Source: Fulverythrobacter ferritrahens | GTDB taxonomy: Bacteria > Pseudomonadota > Alphaproteobacteria > Sphingomonadales > Sphingomonadaceae | Assembly (NCBI RefSeq): GCF_020539485.1 | Contig: NZ_JACDXU010000001.1 | Location: forward strand, 1 to 64,000 | Reading direction: 5' to 3' | DNA length: 64,000 nt | In this document: piece by piece, positions 52,866 through 61,533 of the stretch | How the letters are laid out: every line of letters starts with the position of its first letter | Numbering within the stretch: the stretch's first letter is position 1 | Notes under the pieces: model-generated | The model's input: only the letters and a program-made list of their open reading frames with translations | Told to the model about the DNA's origin: nothing | The model's database searches: none | Translations under genes and position numbers: made by a program

Positions 52866-54182
52866 TTGAGCGAGCCCAACGATCTTTCGGCATTCTGGAT
52901 GCCCTTTACGGATAATCGCGGCTTCAAAGACCACCCACGCATGTTCGTGGGGGCCGAAGGGATGCATTACACGGCGGCGGCCGGGCATAAGGTGCTGGAT
53001 GCCACGGGCGGGCTGTGGTGCGTCAACGCTGGCCATGCGCGATCCGAGATCGTGGAGGCGATCCGCAAGACTGCCGGGGAAATGGATTTCGCGCCCACCT
53101 TCCAACTCGGCCACCCGCTCGCCTTCGAGGCCGCCTCGCGGTTGGCGTTGATCATGCCGGAAGGGCTGGACCGGATATTCTTCGTCAATTCAGGCTCGGA
53201 ATCCGTCGATACGGCGCTCAAGATCGCGCTCGCTTACCAGAAGGCGCGCGGGCAGGGTGGGCGCTATCGCTTCATCGGGCGTGAGCGGGCCTATCACGGC
53301 GTTGGCTTTGGCGGCATCTCCGTAGGTGGGATCGTAGGCAATCGTCGCCCCTATGCCACTTTGCTGCCGGGGGTGGATCATTTGCGCCATACGCATGATC
53401 CCGTGCGCAACGCCTTCAGCCGGGGGCAGCCCCTGCACGGGGCCGAACTGGCGGAGGATCTGGAACGCCTGATTGCGCTGCATGGCGCGGAAACCATCGC
53501 GGCGGTGATCGTGGAGCCGGTTTCAGGTTCAACCGGCGTCCTGGTGCCGCCGGTCGGTTATCTCAAGAGGCTGCGCGAGATTTGCGACACGCATGGCCTG
53601 CTGCTGATCTTTGACGAGGTCATCACCGCCTTTGGCCGCGTGGGCAAGGCCACGGCTTCCGAACGTTTCGGCATCACGCCCGATATCATCACCATGGCCA
53701 AGGGGCTGACAAATGCCTCCGTACCGATGGGCGCGGTGGCGGTGCGCCGGGAAATTCACGACACCATCGTCAACAGCGCCGCGCCCGGCACGATCGACCT
53801 GTTCCATGGCTATACCTATTCCGGCCATCCGCTGGCCTCCGCCGCGGCGATTGCCACGCTGGGCATCTACGAGCGGGAGGGCTTGTTCGAAAAAGCGATC
53901 GAACTGGAAGATTACTGGGCCGATGCAGTCCATTCGCTGAAGGGCGCGCGGCATGTGATTGATTGCCGCAATATTGGCCTGATCGGCGGGATCGAGTTGG
54001 AACCGCGCCCAGGCGCGCCGGGCAGGCGAGCAATGGAGGCGTTCCATCGTGCCTTCGACAGCGGGTTGCTGATCCGCGTGACCGGCGACATCATCGCCCT
54101 TTCGCCGCCCCTGATCCTGGAACAGGCTCATATTGACGAGATTTTTGGCAAGCTGGCCGAAGTGCTTGCCAAGGTGGAATAG
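52866..54182 (+). CDS. Omega-amino acid:pyruvate aminotransferase (beta-alanine type)
   Basis: A 438-residue class III aminotransferase. The PLP Lys is in TMAKGLTNASVPMGAV, DEVITAFGRVG holds the cofactor Asp, and FFVNSGSESVDTALKIALAY is the phosphate loop. FWMPFTDNRGFKDHPRM is the typical N-terminus of beta-alanine:pyruvate aminotransferases. It starts at a TTG with AGGAG 8 bases upstream. With alanine dehydrogenase and MmsA downstream it should convert beta-alanine to malonate semialdehyde. Confidence 0.87.
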   Translation: MSEPNDLSAFWMPFTDNRGFKDHPRMFVGAEGMHYTAAAGHKVLDATGGLWCVNAGHARSEIVEAIRKTAGEMDFAPTFQLGHPLAFEAASRLALIMPEGLDRIFFVNSGSESVDTALKIALAYQKARGQGGRYRFIGRERAYHGVGFGGISVGGIVGNRRPYATLLPGVDHLRHTHDPVRNAFSRGQPLHGAELAEDLERLIALHGAETIAAVIVEPVSGSTGVLVPPVGYLKRLREICDTHGLLLIFDEVITAFGRVGKATASERFGITPDIITMAKGLTNASVPMGAVAVRREIHDTIVNSAAPGTIDLFHGYTYSGHPLASAAAIATLGIYEREGLFEKAIELEDYWADAVHSLKGARHVIDCRNIGLIGGIELEPRPGAPGRRAMEAFHRAFDSGLLIRVTGDIIALSPPLILEQAHIDEIFGKLAEVLAKVE

Positions 54183-54214
54183 AACGCGCTGAAATCCCCC
54201 AAAGGAGTGCGATC

Positions 54215-55333
54215 ATGATCGTCGGTACGGTTCGCGAGATCAAGAACAACGAATTCCGGGTGGGGCTGACCCCTGAGGGGGCGGAGGAACTGGTCCATTC
54301 CGGGCATCATGTGCTGGTGGAAAGCGGCGCAGGACAGGGCATCGGCGCATCGGACGATGCCTATGTCCGAGCCGGAGCGGAAATCGTGGCGGAAGCGGCT
54401 GAAGTGTTCGCCCGGGCGGAACTGCTCGTAAAGGTGAAGGAGCCCCAGCCGCGTGAGCGGGCAATGCTGCGCGAAGGGCAGATTCTGTTCACCTATCTCC
54501 ACCTCGCACCCGATCCCGATCAGGCAGCCGATCTGATCGCCAGTGGTACGGTGTGCATCGCCTATGAAACGGTGACGGACAACGCCGGCGGGTTGCCGCT
54601 GCTCAAGCCCATGAGTCAGGTTGCAGGGCGCATGGCCGTGCAGGCGGGCGCCACCGCGCTGGAGAAAGCCCATGGCGGGCGGGGCGTGCTGCTCGGCGGC
54701 GTGCCGGGGGTGCTGCCGGCCAAGGTGGTGGTGATCGGCGGCGGTGTGGTCGGTTTCAATGCGGCGCAGATGGCCGCCGGGCTGGGCGCGGATGTGACGA
54801 TTCTGGATCGCTCGGCCGAGGTTCTGGAGCGGCTGGGTATTCATTTCGAGGCGCGGGCCAAGACGCGCTTTTCAAACACGGCGAACCTTTCCGCCTGCGT
54901 GGCGGAGGCCGATCTGGTGATCGGCGCCGTGCTGATCCCGGGGGCAGAGGCGCCCAAGCTCGTCACCCACGCCATGCTCCATACGATGAAGCCGGGCGCC
55001 GTGCTGGTGGATGTGGCAATCGATCAGGGCGGATGTTTCGAGACGAGCCATCCCACCACTCATGCCGACCCCACCTATGTGGTAGACGGCATCGTCCATT
55101 ATTGCGTGGCCAACATGCCCGGCGCCGTGGCGCGCACTTCCACCTATGCGCTGAGCAATGTCACCCTGCCGCACATCCTGCGACTGGCAGGGCTGGGCTG
55201 GAAAGAGGCCCTGCGGCGTGATCCGCATCTGCTGGCGGGGTTGAATGTCTGCGCGGGGCAGATCACCTGCCGGCCCGTGGCCGATGCGCTTGGCCTTTCC
55301 TATACCGATCCCGCCGCTCTGCTGGCAGCCTGA
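54215..55333 (+). CDS. ald: Alanine dehydrogenase
   Basis: A 372-residue L-alanine dehydrogenase. [23 protein letters not shown] is the N-terminal signature, KVKEPQP carries the substrate Lys, and [22 protein letters not shown] is the NAD-binding fold near residue 170. It oxidises L-alanine to pyruvate and ammonia with NAD, so it recycles the pyruvate used by the omega-aminotransferase encoded 32 bases upstream. AAAGGAG precedes the ATG. Confidence 0.93.
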   Translation: MIVGTVREIKNNEFRVGLTPEGAEELVHSGHHVLVESGAGQGIGASDDAYVRAGAEIVAEAAEVFARAELLVKVKEPQPRERAMLREGQILFTYLHLAPDPDQAADLIASGTVCIAYETVTDNAGGLPLLKPMSQVAGRMAVQAGATALEKAHGGRGVLLGGVPGVLPAKVVVIGGGVVGFNAAQMAAGLGADVTILDRSAEVLERLGIHFEARAKTRFSNTANLSACVAEADLVIGAVLIPGAEAPKLVTHAMLHTMKPGAVLVDVAIDQGGCFETSHPTTHADPTYVVDGIVHYCVANMPGAVARTSTYALSNVTLPHILRLAGLGWKEALRRDPHLLAGLNVCAGQITCRPVADALGLSYTDPAALLAA

Positions 55334-55351
55334 CAGAAAGTTTCCCGCCTC

Positions 55352-56848
55352 ATGGCCCAGATTACGCATTACATAGCCGGACGCCGCGTGGCCGGTGGAA
55401 GCGGGCGCAATGCGCCGGTGTTCAATCCCGCCACGGGGGAGCAGACCGGCCGCGTTCCGCTGGCTTCGGCGGCGGAAGTAGGGGCGGCAGTGCGCGCGGC
55501 GCAGGCGGCGTTCCCTGGCTGGGCGGCCACTCCGCCATTGCAACGCGCGCGTATTCTCAACCGCTTCCTGCGTATCCTGGAAGCGCGGTCGGGTCAGTTG
55601 GCAGCGGTAATTACGGCTGAGCATGGCAAGGTATTGTCCGATGCGCTGGGCGAGGTGCAGCGCGGGCTGGAAGTGGTGGAATTCGCCACTGCCGCGCCCC
55701 AGTTGCTCAAGGGGGAGATCAGCGAGAATGTCGGCCGTGATATAGATAGTCACGCCATCCGCCAGCCTCTGGGCGTAGTGGCCGGGATAACTCCGTTCAA
55801 CTTTCCGGCCATGGTGCCCATGTGGATGTTCCCCGTGGCGCTGGCCTGTGGCAATTGCTTCATCCTCAAGCCATCCGAACGCGATCCCTCCGCCGCGCTG
55901 GTGATCGCCGAATGGCTGACCGAAGCGGGCCTGCCGGCCGGGGTGTTCAACGTCGTTCATGGGGACAAGGACGCGGTCGATGCTCTGCTGGCGGATCCGC
56001 TGGTACAGGCCATCAGCTTCGTCGGCTCCACCCCCATCGCACGTTATATTTACGAGACGGCGGCGCGGAACGGCAAACGCTGCCAGGCGCTGGGCGGGGC
56101 GAAAAACCATATGGTGATCCTGCCCGATGCCGATCTCGATCAGGCCGTGGATGCGCTGATGGGGGCCGCCTATGGTTCCGCCGGGGAGCGCTGCATGGCG
56201 GTTTCCGTCGCCGTGCCGGTGGGCCAGGAAACGGCCGATGCGCTGATCGAAAAGCTCGCCCCGCGTGTGCGGGCGCTCAAGGTTGGGCCCGGCACCGATC
56301 CGGAGGCCGAGATGGGGCCGCTCGTTACAGGAGCGCATCGCGACAAGGTCGCTTCTTATATCGAAAGTGGCATTGCTGAGGGGGCAAAGCTGGTCGTCGA
56401 CGGGCGCGGGCTTGAACTCCAGGGCTATGAAGGCGGTTATTTCCTGGGTGGCACCCTGTTTGACGATGTGACGCCGGACATGGCGATCTATCGCGAGGAA
56501 ATCTTCGGCCCCGTTCTGTCGGTCGTGCGCAGCCCCGATTTCGAGGAAGCGGTGCGGCTGGTGAACGAACATGAATATGGCAATGGCACCGCGATCTTCA
56601 CTCGCGATGGCGATGCCGCGCGCGAATTTTCCTATCGCATCCAGGCCGGCATGGTGGGCGTGAACGTGCCGATCCCGGTGCCGATGGCATTTCACAGCTT
56701 CGGCGGCTGGAAGGCTTCGCTGTTCGGCGACCACCACATGCACGGCCCGGAGGGGGTACGTTTCTATACGCGGCTCAAGACAGTGACCACCCGCTGGCCC
56801 AAGGGCATTCGTGCGGGGGCAGAATATACAATGCCTACAATGAAGTAA
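55352..56848 (+). CDS. mmsA: Methylmalonate/malonate-semialdehyde dehydrogenase (CoA-acylating)
   Basis: A 498-residue CoA-acylating aldehyde dehydrogenase. [21 protein letters not shown] and [11 protein letters not shown] are the MmsA-type cofactor region, and the catalytic Cys is in [12 protein letters not shown]; the usual ALDH Glu motif is replaced by [11 protein letters not shown], as in MmsA. It turns malonate semialdehyde into acetyl-CoA and CO2, or methylmalonate semialdehyde into propionyl-CoA. It closes the beta-alanine route with the two upstream genes. A GGCAGG/CCTGCC hairpin (56855-56878) follows the stop without a T run. Confidence 0.92.
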   Translation: MAQITHYIAGRRVAGGSGRNAPVFNPATGEQTGRVPLASAAEVGAAVRAAQAAFPGWAATPPLQRARILNRFLRILEARSGQLAAVITAEHGKVLSDALGEVQRGLEVVEFATAAPQLLKGEISENVGRDIDSHAIRQPLGVVAGITPFNFPAMVPMWMFPVALACGNCFILKPSERDPSAALVIAEWLTEAGLPAGVFNVVHGDKDAVDALLADPLVQAISFVGSTPIARYIYETAARNGKRCQALGGAKNHMVILPDADLDQAVDALMGAAYGSAGERCMAVSVAVPVGQETADALIEKLAPRVRALKVGPGTDPEAEMGPLVTGAHRDKVASYIESGIAEGAKLVVDGRGLELQGYEGGYFLGGTLFDDVTPDMAIYREEIFGPVLSVVRSPDFEEAVRLVNEHEYGNGTAIFTRDGDAAREFSYRIQAGMVGVNVPIPVPMAFHSFGGWKASLFGDHHMHGPEGVRFYTRLKTVTTRWPKGIRAGAEYTMPTMK

Positions 56849-56926
56849 CGCGTTGGCAGGTAATGAATGTTGCCTGCCTGCCACATTGTTACGTCTTCAG
56901 CAAGATAAGCGACATAATCCATTTGC

Positions 56927-56955
56927 TGCAATTGTAGTCAATGAATACAATTGCA
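56927..56955. promoter_or_regulatory. MarR operator: 10-bp inverted repeat
   Basis: TGCAATTGTA (56927-56936) and TACAATTGCA (56946-56955) form a perfect inverted repeat with a 9-base spacer just before the MarR gene. The size and position are typical of MarR autoregulatory operators. Confidence 0.75.
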
Positions 56956-56967
56956 CAGGTGAGAGCG

Positions 56968-57468
56968 ATGAAACTTGCCGAAATTGTCGGCTATCAACTG
57001 GATATGGCTCGTTGCGCGACCTTGCGCAGTATCCATCGCCTGCTTGATGGCTCTGGTTTGCGGCCTGCAGACACAACGGCGCTGGCGCTGGTCCGGGAGC
57101 AACCCGGTTGCAGCCAGACCGTTCTGGGCCGGGCCCTTGCGGCCAATCGCTCCGTAGGAATGAAAGTGGCCAACCGGCTGGAGGCCCGCGGCCTTTTGAC
57201 GCGGGCGGAAGGGCGCGATGGACGCAGCAAGGGGCTTTACATCACGCCGGAAGGCGAACGCATATTGGCCGAATTGCTGGATCTGCACGGAGAAGCGGAG
57301 ATCCGGTTGGCGGCCCATCTTGAACCTGAGGAGCGCGGCGAGTTGCTGCGCCTCTTGAGCAAGGTTCAGCAAGCGATTGAGGAGGAGGAAGCCGAATTAC
57401 GGCACTCGTCCACTATCCGTTCCGCCGGCAGTCCGGCGGGAAGGGAGACTGCCGGCCACCACGCCTGA
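56968..57468 (+). CDS. MarR-family transcriptional regulator
   Basis: A 166-residue MarR-type winged-helix protein with recognition region CSQTVLGRALAANRSVGMKVANRLEARGLLTRAEGRDGRSKGLYITPEG. ATG 56968 is preferred because AGGTGAG precedes it and because the earlier ATG at 56941 lies inside the palindromic operator. The TonB receptor gene follows after 47 bases on the same strand, so the regulator probably controls its own synthesis and that of the receptor. The ligand is unknown. Confidence 0.85.
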   Translation: MKLAEIVGYQLDMARCATLRSIHRLLDGSGLRPADTTALALVREQPGCSQTVLGRALAANRSVGMKVANRLEARGLLTRAEGRDGRSKGLYITPEGERILAELLDLHGEAEIRLAAHLEPEERGELLRLLSKVQQAIEEEEAELRHSSTIRSAGSPAGRETAGHHA

Positions 57469-57515
57469 CGGAGTGGCGCCGGCATTGACCGGTTTTGTCG
57501 ACATGGGAGGATGTC

Positions 57516-60014
57516 ATGAGGTTGAAGTCAGTTGTTCTGAGTACATCGGCGTTGATGCTTGTCGCGCCGTCGATTGCCTTCGCGCAGGATCAAGCGGAAG
57601 AGAGCAAGACGGGTTCCAGCGAGATCATCGTTACCGCCCAGTTCCGCGAACAGAACCTGCAGGATACGCCGCTGGCGATCACGGCGGTCAATTCCGCAAT
57701 GCTGGAGGCACGCAGCCAGACCGACATCACCCAGGTGGCCAGTCAGGCCCCGTCGGTCACGCTGAAGCCCCAGGGCGCGGCATTTGGCCCTTCCATTGCG
57801 GCCAATATTCGCGGCGTCGGCCAATATGACTTCAACCCCGCGCTGGAACCGGGCGTCGGCCTTTATGTGGACGATGTCTATTACGCCACGCTCACCGGTT
57901 CTATGTTCGATCTGCTCGATCTCGACCGGGTGGAAATCCTGCGCGGGCCGCAAGGCACACTGGCAGGCCGCAATTCTATCGGCGGCGCGGTGAAGCTCTA
58001 TTCCAAGCGTCCCGAAGGCAGCAATACCGGTTCGATCCAGGCGAGCTATGGCATTCGCAACCGTATCGATCTGCGCGCCAGTGCCGATTTCAACCTTGCC
58101 GAAGGGCTTGATGCCCGTCTCGCCGGCGTGGCCAAGAAGCAGGACGGATACGTCAAGCGGCTGGATTTCGGTTGCGTCTATCCGATGGGTGGCGGGGATC
58201 GCCTGCCTTCGGACGCACCGCTGAATCCCGGTGCGGAGATCAATCCGGCCGTGGGGGGCATTCCCGCCACAATGCCCGCAGGCAGCGATTGCGTCGTGGC
58301 AGATGAAGGCAATGTCAATCTGTTCGGCCTGCGCGGCCAGCTGCGCTGGCGCCCGTCCGACACGATCGATATCAATATCATCGGCGATTATACGGTAGAT
58401 GACCGCTGGCAGGTCGGTTCGGTACTGCTGGAAACCTATTATCCCAATGACGTGCTTTCGAGCCCTCATTACCCGCTGCCCGCAAACCCGCCTTACAACA
58501 ACGCCTCCCCTCCGGGCCGGGACATCAATCCCTATGGGCCGGGCATTGCCTATGACACACGTTTCGTCTGTGGGCCCTATTGCAACTTCGCGAGCTACAC
58601 GAACGAGGCGGACACGACCTGGCCCATCCGCGATCAGACCGACGGCCGCATCAAGTTCGAAGGCTGGGGTCTTTCGGGCCAGCTCGACTGGGATCTGGCT
58701 GACCGGTTGAAGCTCGTTTCGATCACTGCCTATCGTGAATATGTCTCCAATTTCCAGAATGACAACGACACCTCACCCATGGCGCATAGCCTTGGCTATG
58801 GGCCGCTGACGTTCCATTCTTTCAGCCAGGAACTTCGCCTCAACGGCGCGTTCGGGGATGAAGACGAGGTCGAATATACGATCGGCGGTTATTATGGCGA
58901 TCAGAAGTCGGTTTATACCTCGTTCCAGGGCCTGCGCAGTTCCAACCTGCGTTTTGAACAGAGCGATCCGGTCACTCTGACCAGCAAGGCCGTGTTCGCC
59001 AATGTGACCTGGAATGTCACCGATGCCCTCAGCATCAATGGCGGCATCCGCTACACGGATGAGAAGAAGACCTACAAATATGTCCGTCGCAGCCCCGAGG
59101 GCGGGCCGCCCCCGGCTGCGCTTGCCTCGCTGGACGGGCAGGTAGGTGTGTCTGCGGGCGACAAGGTCGATTACCGTATCGCCCTGCAATATCGCTGGAA
59201 CGATCAGGTGATGACCTATGCCCAGTTCGCCACGGGCTATAAGGGCGGCGGCGTCAATCCGCGCCCCTTCTATGCCCAGCAGGTCCTGCCCTTCGGGCCG
59301 GAAACGCTGCAATCCTGGGAAGCGGGCATCAAGAGCGACCTGTTCGACCGCCGTCTGCGGCTGAACCTGGCTGGCTTCTTCAGCAAATATGACGACATCC
59401 AGCTGACGCTCACCAACTGCACCGTGCAGGCCGGCAGTGGGTTCGGCGCGCCGTGTGCTCTGCCGGTGAATGCCGGCAAGGCCGAGATGAAGGGCATCGA
59501 ACTCGAAACCACGATCGAGCCGGTCGATGGCTTCCTGATCGATGGTGCGCTGGCTTATCTGGATTTCGACTACAAATCTTTCGCCAGCTTCGCGACGCCG
59601 GGTGGCGGCACGGTTTCCGTGGGCGGCCCGACCAATATCAACGCCCCGCAATTCGGCGATTATCCGGCCTTCACCCCGGCATGGAAATGGAGCCTGGGTG
59701 CGCAATACCAGATCGATCTGGGCGGCAATGCGGGTTCGATCACTCCGCGTATCGATGCGGCCTATCAGGGCAAGCTCTATGCCAACGCGACCAATCGCGA
59801 GAGCAACCTGATCCCCGGCTATACCATCGCCAATGCCCGCCTGACCTGGCGTAACGAGGATGGTGACCTGAGCATCGCGGCCGAGGTGACCAACCTGTTC
59901 GACAAATATTATTATTTGAGCATCAATGACCAGTCCACGGGCGGGCAGGGTTACACCAACGCCCAGCCGGGCCGTCCGCGCGAATGGGCAGTGACGGTGA
60001 AGAAGCAGTTCTAA
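57516..60014 (+). CDS. TonB-dependent receptor downstream of MarR
   Basis: An 832-residue TonB-dependent receptor. The signal peptide ends at APSIAFA, EIIVTAQFREQNLQDTPLAITA is the TonB-box/plug start, ERVEILRGPQGTLAGRNSIGGAV is the plug signature (DRVEILRGPQGTL in the sequence), and the barrel ends in WAVTVKKQF. It is related in layout to the receptor at 14149. ATG 57516 has GGGAGG 5 bases upstream; an earlier in-frame start at 57495 is less likely. Substrate unknown; no transport or catabolic partner gene lies next to it. Confidence 0.92.
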   Translation: MRLKSVVLSTSALMLVAPSIAFAQDQAEESKTGSSEIIVTAQFREQNLQDTPLAITAVNSAMLEARSQTDITQVASQAPSVTLKPQGAAFGPSIAANIRGVGQYDFNPALEPGVGLYVDDVYYATLTGSMFDLLDLDRVEILRGPQGTLAGRNSIGGAVKLYSKRPEGSNTGSIQASYGIRNRIDLRASADFNLAEGLDARLAGVAKKQDGYVKRLDFGCVYPMGGGDRLPSDAPLNPGAEINPAVGGIPATMPAGSDCVVADEGNVNLFGLRGQLRWRPSDTIDINIIGDYTVDDRWQVGSVLLETYYPNDVLSSPHYPLPANPPYNNASPPGRDINPYGPGIAYDTRFVCGPYCNFASYTNEADTTWPIRDQTDGRIKFEGWGLSGQLDWDLADRLKLVSITAYREYVSNFQNDNDTSPMAHSLGYGPLTFHSFSQELRLNGAFGDEDEVEYTIGGYYGDQKSVYTSFQGLRSSNLRFEQSDPVTLTSKAVFANVTWNVTDALSINGGIRYTDEKKTYKYVRRSPEGGPPPAALASLDGQVGVSAGDKVDYRIALQYRWNDQVMTYAQFATGYKGGGVNPRPFYAQQVLPFGPETLQSWEAGIKSDLFDRRLRLNLAGFFSKYDDIQLTLTNCTVQAGSGFGAPCALPVNAGKAEMKGIELETTIEPVDGFLIDGALAYLDFDYKSFASFATPGGGTVSVGGPTNINAPQFGDYPAFTPAWKWSLGAQYQIDLGGNAGSITPRIDAAYQGKLYANATNRESNLIPGYTIANARLTWRNEDGDLSIAAEVTNLFDKYYYLSINDQSTGGQGYTNAQPGRPREWAVTVKKQF

Positions 60015-60025
60015 CCCGGGGGGGA

Positions 60026-60070
60026 AGGGTCGCGATTACGCCTGAAATGGCGGGGTCGCGGCCCTTTTTT
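60026..60070 (+). terminator. Rho-independent terminator of the TonB receptor gene
   Basis: AGGGTCGCGA (60026-60035) pairs with TCGCGGCCCT (60056-60065) with one G-T pair, followed by a run of T to 60070. Confidence 0.85.
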
Positions 60071-60104
60071 ATGCTCTGATGTTTCAGATACTGTTGTTCG
60101 CAAA

Positions 60105-60143
60105 GCAAAAGAAGGGCCGGTGGCATTACGCCCCCGGCCCTTC
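60105..60143 (-). terminator. Rho-independent terminator of the pal gene
   Basis: A perfect 10-bp stem GAAGGGCCGG (60111-60120) with CCGGCCCTTC (60134-60143). On the minus strand it is followed by TTTTGCTTTG, 27 bases after the pal stop codon. Confidence 0.8.
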
Positions 60144-60169
60144 TTCCTTCATGCACAAGGTGATCGGCG

Positions 60170-60688
60170 TCAGTCGATAGTAATCGTAGCCGCGCGGCGG
60201 TTCTGTGCCCATGCGGCCTCGTTGGAGCCAAGCGCCACGGGGCGTTCCTTGCCATAGCTGACCGTGTTGATGCGGCTGGCATCCACACCCAGGCTGACGA
60301 GATAGTTCTTCGCCGCATTGGCGCGGCGTTCACCCAGGGCGATGTTGTATTCGCGGGTGCCGCGTTCGTCGGCGTGACCTTCGATGGTGGCGCGCTTGGC
60401 CGGATACCGCTGCAGCCACTGGGCCTGCGCGCGCAGGGCGGCCTGATCGTCGGCATCGATATCGAACTTGTCCGTATCGAAGAAGATCACGCTGCGGCCC
60501 TGCATCTGCGCCATGAAATCGGCATTGCTGCCAGGAATCGGACCGGTGGGTGTGGGGGTGGGACGCGGAGCTGCCGTTTCGACAGTGGCAGGCGGCGGGG
60601 GCAATTCCTCCGGCCCGGACTTCTTGGAACAGGCCGCCAGCCCGGTTGAAGCGGCGACGAAAATCATAACCCGAAAGGCGCTCTTCAT
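60170..60688 (-). CDS. pal: Peptidoglycan-associated lipoprotein (Pal/OmpA-like)
   Basis: A 172-residue OmpA-family lipoprotein. A signal peptide with lipobox (LAAC, Cys20) is followed by a Pro-rich linker ([19 protein letters not shown]) and a C-terminal OmpA domain with [22 protein letters not shown], the peptidoglycan-binding motif. It should tie the outer membrane to the cell wall as part of Tol-Pal. The usual tolB neighbour is not next to it here; it stands alone with its own terminator, so it could be a second, stand-alone Pal homologue. Confidence 0.88.
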   Translation of the reverse strand: MKSAFRVMIFVAASTGLAACSKKSGPEELPPPPATVETAAPRPTPTPTGPIPGSNADFMAQMQGRSVIFFDTDKFDIDADDQAALRAQAQWLQRYPAKRATIEGHADERGTREYNIALGERRANAAKNYLVSLGVDASRINTVSYGKERPVALGSNEAAWAQNRRAATITID

Positions 60689-60846
60689 GTTCTTTCTCCT
60701 TCGCCAACGGATCCTGCGAGCATGGCTTTGTATGGACAGGCCAGGCGTCAGGGGCGGTTACAACGGAGATTAGGGCGCTGTGCGACGGGGCGTTAGCATG
60801 GCTTTTTTACACGGCCCGCCGCTGCCCGCCGCCTTCCTCACCGGGA

Positions 60847-61533
60847 TTACTCCGCGCGCGGGCTTGCCTCCAGGCGATAGCCCACCCCGGGCTCCGTCAG
60901 GATTAGTCTCGGTTCGGAGGCGTCATACTCCAGTTTCTGCCGCAGCAGCGCCACATAGCTGCGCAGATACTGGCTGTCGGCATGGGGATCGTTCCACCCC
61001 GCAATCAGCAGCTTGCGATGGGTCACCACCTGTCCGGCATGGCGGCAAAGCGTTTCCAGCAGAGCAAATTCCTTGGGTGAAAGGCGGATTTCCTCGCCCA
61101 GCAACCGTACGTCGCGCGTGGCGAAATCCACCTGCAATTCTTCCGAGACGAAGCGCGTGGAGCCGCCTGGAGCGGCCATGCCCGAACGGCGTCCGGCCGC
61201 GCGGATGCGAGCCAGCAATTCCTCGATCCCGAAAGGCTTGTTTACGTAATCGTCCGCGCCCTCGTCCAGGGCGCGGACCTTCTCCGCCTCCTGATGCCGG
61301 GCGGACAGGATGATCACCGCGCGGCATAGTTCCTTCAGCTTGCCGATGATTTCGACCCCGTCCGCATCGGGCAGGCCCAGATCGAGCAGGGCGAGGTCGA
61401 ACTGTTCCAACTCGGCGGCCTTCAGCGCGGCAGAGGCGGATTCGGCAGCGGTAATGCGATAGCCCTGCGATTGCAGCACGGGGCTGAGCGCCGTGACGAT
61501 GGCCGGCTCGTCATCCACCAGCAGGATGTTCAT
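60847..61533 (-). CDS. kdpE: KdpE-like OmpR-family response regulator
   Basis: A 228-residue two-domain response regulator. The receiver (1-118) has LLVDDE, the phosphorylated Asp in ALLDLGLPDADG and Lys in VNKPFG. The C-terminal winged helix (about 130-225) has LSPKEFALLETLCRHAGQVVTH and YLRSYVALLRQKLE, typical of KdpE. ATG 61533 overlaps the sensor stop codon (ATGA), so the pair is coupled; an ATG two codons earlier is possible. The kdpFABC targets are not in the window. Confidence 0.87.
   Translation of the reverse strand: MNILLVDDEPAIVTALSPVLQSQGYRITAAESASAALKAAELEQFDLALLDLGLPDADGVEIIGKLKELCRAVIILSARHQEAEKVRALDEGADDYVNKPFGIEELLARIRAAGRRSGMAAPGGSTRFVSEELQVDFATRDVRLLGEEIRLSPKEFALLETLCRHAGQVVTHRKLLIAGWNDPHADSQYLRSYVALLRQKLEYDASEPRLILTEPGVGYRLEASPRAE

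Noticed and set aside
52507..52869. A 120-codon open frame in the porin/aminotransferase gap.
   Set aside because: No recognisable protein features, poor start context, and it would cover the promoter region of both operons; best seen as non-coding.
56855..56878. Hairpin GGCAGG/CCTGCC after mmsA as a terminator.
   Set aside because: The stem is only 6 bp and there is no T run; kept as a remark only.
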